Origin: Actinomadura luteofluorescens
Lineage (GTDB): Bacteria > Actinomycetota > Actinomycetes > Streptosporangiales > Streptosporangiaceae
Assembly (NCBI RefSeq): GCF_013409365.1
Contig: NZ_JACCBA010000001.1
Coordinates: 9,362,001 to 9,426,000, forward strand
Direction of reading: 5' to 3'
DNA length: 64,000 bases
Each line of letters begins with the position of its first letter. Position 1 is the first letter of the stretch. Below the pieces are notes generated by a model. It was not told the DNA's origin, searched no databases, and saw only the letters and a list, made by a program, of their open reading frames with translations. Positions 59,521 through 64,000 of this stretch are shown here, piece by piece. The position numbers and the translations under genes are program-made.

Positions 59521-60531
59521 ATGACCCAGATGACGGCGCTCGACACCCTCGTCCCCGGCCCCCTCAGCCTCGCCGGGCACCGCCTGGGCACCCCCCAGCA
59601 GGCCGGCGCGCTCACCATGGTGCCCATCTCCGGGCCCGCCCACCGCGGCTACGTCCCGCCTCGCACCGGACTCAAACTGACCCGCGTCGCCGGCTACGGG
59701 CAGGTCGAACTGTCCAACCGCGCCGACTCCGGCGTCGCCATCGTCCCCCTGCACATCGGCTACATCCAGGACCGCGCCCAGAACCACGCCCTGTGCCGGT
59801 CGGCGTTCCTGGCCCCCGGGCAGACCGTGCGCTTCGACGACGCCTGCTGCGTCCAGCAGAGCCAGGGCGGCCTCCTCAGCGAGCGCGACCAGTGGTTCTT
59901 CGTCCTGCCGCTGGAACTGCGCGCCCGCGCCCTGGACCTGCGCGGCGTCACCGGCTACAGCAAGCTGTGGGACGACATCGCCGCCCTCAACGCCCGCCAC
60001 GGCCTGCCCCGCCGCGGCCACCTGGAGCAGATCCTGTCCCGCAAGCGGGCCGTGCTGACCCAGTTCCAGTCCCGGCTGGAACCGCAGCCCGCCCAGCTCG
60101 GCGCCCTGTTCTTCGTCTCCGGACGCTTCGCCGGCCTGGAGATCGCCCCCGACCCCCGCTACTTCGCCGAGATGTGGACCGCGCTGGTCTGCTTCGCCTA
60201 CGGCGTCGCCGCCTGGCACGCCGAACCCGCCCCGCCCGGCCCCGGCACCGCCCCCTTCGACCTCGCCCCCCGCGACGGGACGCCCTACCAGGGGACGCCG
60301 TACCAGGGCGCCGGGCTCGCCGGGCTGCGCGCCGCCCTGGACCGCGACCGCTCCGTCCGCCTCACCGAGATCGGCGGCTGGCTCGCCGACGCCCCCACCG
60401 GCCCCGTCGAACTCCGCGAAGAGGAGCGCTACCTCGACGTGCGGCTGTCCACCGTCACCGCCCCCCACCTGGCCGGGCAGATCGTCACCGACGGCGACCG
60501 CACCGTCTACGCGTCCCTGTTCGCCCGCTGA
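59521..60531 (+). CDS. ARPP-1/DUF6569-like protein
   Basis: The 336-residue product resembles the ARPP-1 family in its order of blocks: GYGQVELSNRADSGVAIVPL near residue 60, HIGYIQDRAQNHALCRSAFL followed by APGQTVRFDDACCVQQSQGG (compare the family's GAKQNR and CVEQGRW region), and ALFFVSGRFAGLEIAPDPRY with FAEMWTALV near residue 200. It has no catalytic motif I know. AAGGGAG lies 7 bases before the ATG. It follows the vWA gene and probably acts with it. The family assignment rests on pattern only. Confidence 0.7.
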   Translation: MTQMTALDTLVPGPLSLAGHRLGTPQQAGALTMVPISGPAHRGYVPPRTGLKLTRVAGYGQVELSNRADSGVAIVPLHIGYIQDRAQNHALCRSAFLAPGQTVRFDDACCVQQSQGGLLSERDQWFFVLPLELRARALDLRGVTGYSKLWDDIAALNARHGLPRRGHLEQILSRKRAVLTQFQSRLEPQPAQLGALFFVSGRFAGLEIAPDPRYFAEMWTALVCFAYGVAAWHAEPAPPGPGTAPFDLAPRDGTPYQGTPYQGAGLAGLRAALDRDRSVRLTEIGGWLADAPTGPVELREEERYLDVRLSTVTAPHLAGQIVTDGDRTVYASLFAR

Positions 60532-60560
60532 CCGCCCGCCCCCCTGCGGCGCCCCCGGCG

Positions 60561-60597
60561 GCGCCCCCGAGAAAAAAAGGGGTTGCCCCGGGGGCGC
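60561..60597 (+). terminator. Hairpin after the vWA/ARPP-1 pair
   Basis: GCGCCCCCG (60561-60569) pairs with CGGGGGCGC (60589-60597), 30 bases after the ARPP-1-like stop. The loop holds the minus-strand terminator described next. Confidence 0.6.
60572..60589 (-). terminator. Rho-independent terminator of the permease-thioesterase operon
   Basis: On the minus strand the sequence is GGGG-CAA-CCCC followed by seven T (60578-60572). It is the only hairpin with a clear U-tract I see in the window, about 105 bases after the thioesterase stop. Confidence 0.65.
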
Positions 60598-60694
60598 GGC
60601 GCCCGGTTGAATCAGAACCGCGGGAACTGTGCCGGGCGCGTCAGGCCGAAACCCGATTCCAAATCCGGGAAGACGCGCGATGCTCAAGACATCG

Positions 60695-61150
60695 TCAAGG
60701 CGAATGTGAACCTGACGAGGCGCCGGCCGCCTGTCCCGCCGTTCCGTCCAGGTAAGGCTCCAGAACCGACCTCACCTGCGGCGGCATCTCCTTCTTGGCC
60801 TTGGACGCCGGGTCGATGAACACGTGCCGCACCTCCCCGTCGGCGATCAGCCGCCCCGCCACCCGGAACACCGGACGCACGATCATGCTCGTCGTCCCCA
60901 GATGCGCCACCGGCATCGACACCTCCAGCAGATCGTCGAACCGCGCGCCCTCCCGGAAACGGATCCGCGCCTCGGCCACCACCAGGTCGTAGCCCTGCTC
61001 CACCATTCCCGCCCAGTCGCCGAACAGCGCCCGCCACATCTCCGTCAGCGCCACGTCGTAGAAGAACAGGTAATGGCCGTTGAACACCACCCCCTGCTGA
61101 TCGCACTCGCTGTACCGGACGCGCAGCCGATGCGCGAAGATCTCACTCAT
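60695..61150 (-). CDS. Acyl-CoA thioesterase, 4-hydroxybenzoyl-CoA thioesterase (YbgC-like) hotdog fold
   Basis: The 151-residue product has the hotdog-fold signature RVRYSECDQQGVVFNGHYLF followed by FYDVALTEMW, with the catalytic Asp in SECDQQG. It hydrolyses acyl-CoA thioesters. The ATG at 61150 overlaps the end of the permease gene (ATGAGTGA), indicating translational coupling; ATG at 61159 is an alternative. It probably ends at the hairpin/U-tract at 60572-60589. Confidence 0.9.
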   Translation of the reverse strand: MSEIFAHRLRVRYSECDQQGVVFNGHYLFFYDVALTEMWRALFGDWAGMVEQGYDLVVAEARIRFREGARFDDLLEVSMPVAHLGTTSMIVRPVFRVAGRLIADGEVRHVFIDPASKAKKEMPPQVRSVLEPYLDGTAGQAAGASSGSHSP

Positions 61151-62552
61151 ACCCGGCATTGTGCACGCCGCCGGACGCGCCCGGGCGCCGCCGCCGCAGC
61201 ACCAGCCACCGGCCGCCCAGCCCCACCGCGAACATCACCGCCCCCGCCAGCACCGACGTCCACGGCAACGCCGCCACCAGGACCACGCACCCGGCGGCGC
61301 CGAGCACGTTCAGCGCGCGCGGCCAGCGGCGGTCCCGCGCCGGCTGGGTGAACGCGCTCGCGTTGGCGACCGCGTAGTACACCAGGACGCCGAACGAGGA
61401 GAACCCGATCACCCCGCGCAGGTCCACCGCCGCGACCAGGCCGCACACCACGACCGCCACGGCGACCTCGGCGTGGTGCGGCACCCGGTACCGGGGATGC
61501 ACGGCCGCCAGCCACCCCGGCAGATCGCGGTGCCGCGCCATCGCCAGCGACGTGCGCCCGATCCCGGCGATCAGCGCCAGCAGCGCCCCCAGCGACGCCA
61601 GCGCGGCGCCCGCCCGCACCACCGGCGCCAGCGCCCCGGCCCCGGCCGCCTCGACCGCCGCCGCCAGCGGCGCCGCCGCGCCCGCCAGAACCCGCGGACC
61701 CGCCGCCAGCAGCGCCGCCGCCCCCACCACCAGGTACACCGCCACCGCGATGAACAGCGCCACCGGGATCGCCCGGGGGATCGTGCGCTCCGGGTCCCGC
61801 ACCTCCTCGCCCATCGTCGCGATGCGGGCATAGCCGGCGAACGCGAAGAACAGCAGCCCCGCCGCCTGCAGCACGCCGTAGGCGCCGCCCTCGCCCACCG
61901 CCGCCCACCCGCCCAGACGCGCCGCGCTCGCCTGCCCGCCCACCGCGATCCCCGCCACCACCACGGCCAGCGCCGACAGGCTGGCGACCACCAGCACCCG
62001 CGTGAGCAGCGCCGTCCTGGTCACGCCCCGGTAGTTCAGCGACGCCAGCGCCACCACGGCCGCCGCCGCCACCGCGCGGCGCACCCACCCGGGACCCGGC
62101 ACCGCGTACGAGGCGAAGGTGAGCGCCATCGCCGCGCACGAGGCCGTCTTGCCCACCACGAAACCCCACCCCGCCGCGAACCCCCACCACGAACCCAGGC
62201 GCTCGCGCCCGTACACGTAGGTGCCGCCGGACGTCGGATACACCGCCGCCAGCTGCGCCGAGGCCACCGCGTTGCAGTACGCGACCACCGCCGCGACCAC
62301 CAGCCCCACCAGCAGACCCGTGCCCGCCACCCGCGCCGCGGGCCCGAACACCGCGAAAACGCCCGCCCCGACCATCGACCCGAGCCCGATCAGCACCGCG
62401 TCCCCGGTGCCCAGCCGCCGCGCCAGCGCATCGCCACCATCGGACGCCCCGCCCGCGCCCTGTCCGTCCCCGCCAGGCCCGTCCCCGCCAGGCCTGCCCG
62501 CACCGGACGCCGCCGTCTCGGGCCCGCCCCGGTTCCGGCGCCGGAACGCCAT
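61143..62552 (-). CDS. APC-family amino-acid permease
   Basis: The 469-residue protein has twelve membrane segments and APC motifs: AVLIGLGSMVGAGVFAVFGP (first unwound helix), SAQLAAVYPTSGGTYVYGRE, FFAFAGYARIATMGEEVRDP and ERTIPRAIPVALFIA. It imports or exchanges amino acids. The first 45 residues are Gly/Asp-rich and disordered. It faces the ArsR-arsenate-reductase gene, and the ArsR-type palindrome at 62572 lies 20 bases upstream of its start, so it is probably under that regulator. Confidence 0.9.
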   Translation of the reverse strand: MAFRRRNRGGPETAASGAGRPGGDGPGGDGQGAGGASDGGDALARRLGTGDAVLIGLGSMVGAGVFAVFGPAARVAGTGLLVGLVVAAVVAYCNAVASAQLAAVYPTSGGTYVYGRERLGSWWGFAAGWGFVVGKTASCAAMALTFASYAVPGPGWVRRAVAAAAVVALASLNYRGVTRTALLTRVLVVASLSALAVVVAGIAVGGQASAARLGGWAAVGEGGAYGVLQAAGLLFFAFAGYARIATMGEEVRDPERTIPRAIPVALFIAVAVYLVVGAAALLAAGPRVLAGAAAPLAAAVEAAGAGALAPVVRAGAALASLGALLALIAGIGRTSLAMARHRDLPGWLAAVHPRYRVPHHAEVAVAVVVCGLVAAVDLRGVIGFSSFGVLVYYAVANASAFTQPARDRRWPRALNVLGAAGCVVLVAALPWTSVLAGAVMFAVGLGGRWLVLRRRRPGASGGVHNAGYE

Positions 62553-62571
62553 CGCCCACCCCCGCCTATTC

Positions 62572-62589
62572 CATCAAACTCATTTGATG
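62572..62589. promoter_or_regulatory. ArsR-type operator between APC permease and the ArsR fusion
   Basis: CATCAAA-CTCA-TTTGATG is a perfect palindrome with 7-base arms, similar to ArsR/SmtB operators. It lies 20 bases upstream of the permease start (62552) and 13 bases upstream of the regulator start (62602), so one dimer could block both promoters. Confidence 0.7.
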
Positions 62590-62601
62590 TATCGTCCGGG
62601 C

Positions 62602-63408
62602 ATGGCGTCACCGAGTCAAGCCGCCCCGGCGTTCGTGCGGCTGGCCGCCCACCCGCTGCGCTGGCGGCTGCTGACCGCCCTGGCCGACGGCGACCTGCGC
62701 GTCCGCGAGCTCACCGACCTGGCCGCCGCGCCGCAGAACCTGGTCTCCTACCACCTGCGGCTGCTGCGCGACGGCGGCCTCGTCACCGCCGCCCGCAGCA
62801 GCCACGACGGCCGCGACAGCTACTACCGCCTCGACCTGGACCGCTGCGCCCACGCCCTCGCCGGCACCGGAGCCGCCCTGCACCCGGCGCTGCGATGCGC
62901 CCCCGCGCCGCCGCGGCTCTCCGAGGACCCCCGGTTGCCCGGCGGTCCCGAGGGCCGGGCGGCCCCGGCGGTGCTGTTCGTGTGCACGGGCAACAGCGCG
63001 CGCTCACCGATCGCCGAAGCCCTCCTGCGCCACCACTCCGGCGGCCGCGTCGCCGCGGCCAGCGCCGGCACCCGTCCCAAACCCGAGATGCACCCCCGCG
63101 CCGTCCAGGTCCTGCGCGAGCGGTACGGCATCGACATCTCCGGGCAGCGGCCCCGCCCCCTGGACGCCCTGCGCCGCCGCTTCGACCGCGTCATCACCCT
63201 GTGCGACAAGGCCCGCGAGGCCCGTCCCGGCCTCGGCGACCACGCGCGGCACGCCCACTGGAGCACGCCCGACCCGGCCGCCGCGGTGCCCGACGGGCTC
63301 GCCGCCTTCGGCCAGGTGGCGGCCGACCTCGACACCCGCGTCCGCCACCTGCTGCCCCTGCTCGCCCAGAACCCGCAAGCCGCCCAGACGACGGAGGCGC
63401 ACCCATGA
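62602..63408 (+). CDS. ArsR HTH fused to a low-molecular-weight phosphatase-type arsenate reductase
   Basis: The 268-residue product has an ArsR winged helix (residues about 8-95; LRWRLLTALADGDLRVRELT, AAPQNLVSYHLRLLRDGGLV) and an LMW-PTP/ArsC domain from about 125: VLFVCTGNSARSPIAEALLR (CX5R, Cys about 133), VAAASAGTRPKPEMHPRAVQ, and a later Cys in VITLCDKAREARPG that may take part in the thiol cascade. The HTH has no paired metal-binding cysteines. The in-frame ATG at 62587 lies inside the operator and was rejected. It overlaps the VOC gene by four bases. Confidence 0.88.
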   Translation: MASPSQAAPAFVRLAAHPLRWRLLTALADGDLRVRELTDLAAAPQNLVSYHLRLLRDGGLVTAARSSHDGRDSYYRLDLDRCAHALAGTGAALHPALRCAPAPPRLSEDPRLPGGPEGRAAPAVLFVCTGNSARSPIAEALLRHHSGGRVAAASAGTRPKPEMHPRAVQVLRERYGIDISGQRPRPLDALRRRFDRVITLCDKAREARPGLGDHARHAHWSTPDPAAAVPDGLAAFGQVAADLDTRVRHLLPLLAQNPQAAQTTEAHP

Positions 63409-63782
63409 CCGAACCCGAGAAGTACGCAGGCGTCCGCTACCTCGTCGACGACGTCAAGGCCGCCGTCGACTTCTACACCACCCACCTCGGCTTCACTCTC
63501 AACCTCGACGCGTCGCCCGCCTTCGCCGACGTCGTGCGCGGCCCGCTGCGCCTGCTGCTGTCGGGACCGGCCAGCTCCGGCGCCCGCGCCACACCCGCGG
63601 ACGCGGCCGTCCCCGGAGGCAACCGCATCCACCTGATCGTCGACGACCTCGACACCGAGATCGCCCGGCTGCGCGGCGCGGGCCTGGCCTTCCGCGGCGA
63701 CCTGGTCACCGGGCCCGGCGGCCGCCAGATCCTGCTCGCCGACCCCGCCGGAAACCTGGTCGAACTCTTCCAGCCCGCATAA
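63405..63782 (+). CDS. VOC/glyoxalase-family protein
   Basis: The 125-residue product has the vicinal-oxygen-chelate pattern: GVRYLVDDVKAAVDFYTTHL, then IHLIVDDLDTEIARLRGAGL and LLADPAGNLVELFQPA, with His and Glu at the metal positions. It may handle a glyoxalase, dioxygenase or resistance reaction; next to an arsenate reductase fusion, an arsenic role (ArsI-like) is possible, but the ArsI Cys pair is not seen. ATG overlaps the upstream stop (ATGA). Confidence 0.88.
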   Translation: MTEPEKYAGVRYLVDDVKAAVDFYTTHLGFTLNLDASPAFADVVRGPLRLLLSGPASSGARATPADAAVPGGNRIHLIVDDLDTEIARLRGAGLAFRGDLVTGPGGRQILLADPAGNLVELFQPA

Positions 63783-63788
63783 GCATCG

Positions 63789-63805
63789 CTTCTGGAATCC
63801 AGAAG
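63789..63805. promoter_or_regulatory. 17-base perfect palindrome upstream of the SnoaL-like gene
   Basis: CTTCTGGA-A-TCCAGAAG begins 6 bases after the VOC stop and 74 bases before the ATG at 63879. It may be an operator or a short terminator stem; the A/T content suggests a protein-binding site. Confidence 0.5.
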
Positions 63806-63878
63806 AATCATCTCTTGGACTTCTCGACCCGGGGTGACCACGATGGGAGGTGACAGCACACACGACCTGGGGGAATCC

Positions 63879-64000
63879 ATGACGCAGTACGAGAAGGCCA
63901 TGCGGCCCGAGGACATCACCCGCCTGTTCGTCGAACGGTCCAACGCCGGCGACGCCGCCGGAGTCGCCGCCCTCTACGAGCAGGACGCGGTCATGGCCTA
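63879..64000 (+). CDS. SnoaL/DUF4440-like protein (3' end missing)
   Basis: The first 40 codons read MTQYEKAMRPEDITRLFVER then SNAGDAAGVAALYEQDAVMA, the N-terminal pattern of NTF2-fold SnoaL-like and DUF4440 proteins (helix, then AGDxxxVxALYxxDAVxxY). The rest is beyond the window. GGGGGAA lies 3-4 bases before the ATG at 63879; an in-frame ATG at 63843 is possible. Confidence 0.7.
   Translation, partial: MTQYEKAMRPEDITRLFVERSNAGDAAGVAALYEQDAVMA

Noticed and set aside
60600..60640. Y-RNA or tRNA-like fragment (GGTTGAATCAGAACC)
   Set aside because: The short stem recalls a T-arm, and a Ro-like gene is nearby, but no further conserved elements are visible.

Overview
The window is about 74 % GC, with GTG starts, many 4-base stop/start overlaps and a strong G/C bias at third codon positions. 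It carries typical actinobacterial families: DUF5999, DUF3040, mycothiol-type isomerase, WYL regulators, an NnaR-like HemD/winged-helix protein and LutABC. Together with a classical menaquinone (men) pathway rather than the futalosine route of most Streptomyces, this points to a filamentous actinomycete, most likely Thermomonosporaceae/Streptosporangiales (Actinomadura-like). That assignment is inference from gene content only. I see no rRNA, tRNA, insertion sequence, phage or CRISPR array; it reads as ordinary chromosome with some accessory patches.

Layout. 1-2 kb: 3' part of a large YbhN/MprF-type membrane protein. 2.2-5.4 kb: tandem glycine riboswitch and gcvP, closed by a perfect 23-bp terminator hairpin. 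5.4-8.5 kb: palindromic intergenic DNA, a TPR protein, a PPOX/F420-type oxidoreductase, a small alpha/beta hydrolase and a DUF5999 protein. 8.8-11.6 kb: lutABC lactate oxidation operon. 11.6-13.6 kb: TetR regulator, a small charged protein and a mycothiol-dependent isomerase-like protein. 13.6-20.8 kb: nitrate assimilation (narK, nitrate reductase, nirD, an NnaR-like regulator, a CbiX-type chelatase) with a Cys-rich mini-protein and a Nudix enzyme between. Three promoters here share one GlnR-box-plus-minus-10 layout. 20.7-23.3 kb: MarR regulator and a DrrAB-type exporter. 23.4-27.3 kb: secreted phytase-like esterase, a HrdB/RpoD-like sigma factor and a CDF metal transporter. 27.4-32.2 kb: menE divergent from menB-menC-menD, with the isochorismate synthase 8 kb away at 39-40.2 kb under a matching palindromic operator.

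32.4-41.8 kb: cupin/TetR divergent pair, protein tyrosine phosphatase, fatty-acid desaturase, Nei2-type DNA glycosylase, serine beta-lactamase-like hydrolase, WYL regulator, isochorismate synthase, BioY and a spermidine-synthase-like protein. 41.9-49 kb: SDR, GNAT, a GlxA-type regulator divergent from a flavodoxin-fold quinone reductase, GHL10 lipoprotein, DUF3040, RibD-like reductase and an ArsR-AHSA1 fusion. 49-54 kb: anti-sigma-like ATPase, an HTH-WYL-DinB fusion and a 970-residue proline-rich AAA-like protein with a degenerate P-loop. 54-58 kb: EamA exporter, then an ABC-2 exporter with its TetR regulator. 58-60.5 kb: a vWA protein with an intact MIDAS motif plus an ARPP-1/DUF6569-like protein, the best candidate here for an uncharacterised two-gene system. 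60.6-64 kb: thioesterase and APC permease divergent from an ArsR-arsenate-reductase fusion and a VOC protein, then the start of a SnoaL-like gene.

The strongest regulatory observations are the nitrate regulon layout (narK, nitrate reductase, nirD), a TGAAC-N2-GTTCAAACG palindrome at both men promoters, a TTAC-N3-GTAAAGG site at three loci, and a tandem 18-bp repeat encoding (EESASC)n at the N-terminus of an ABC permease.
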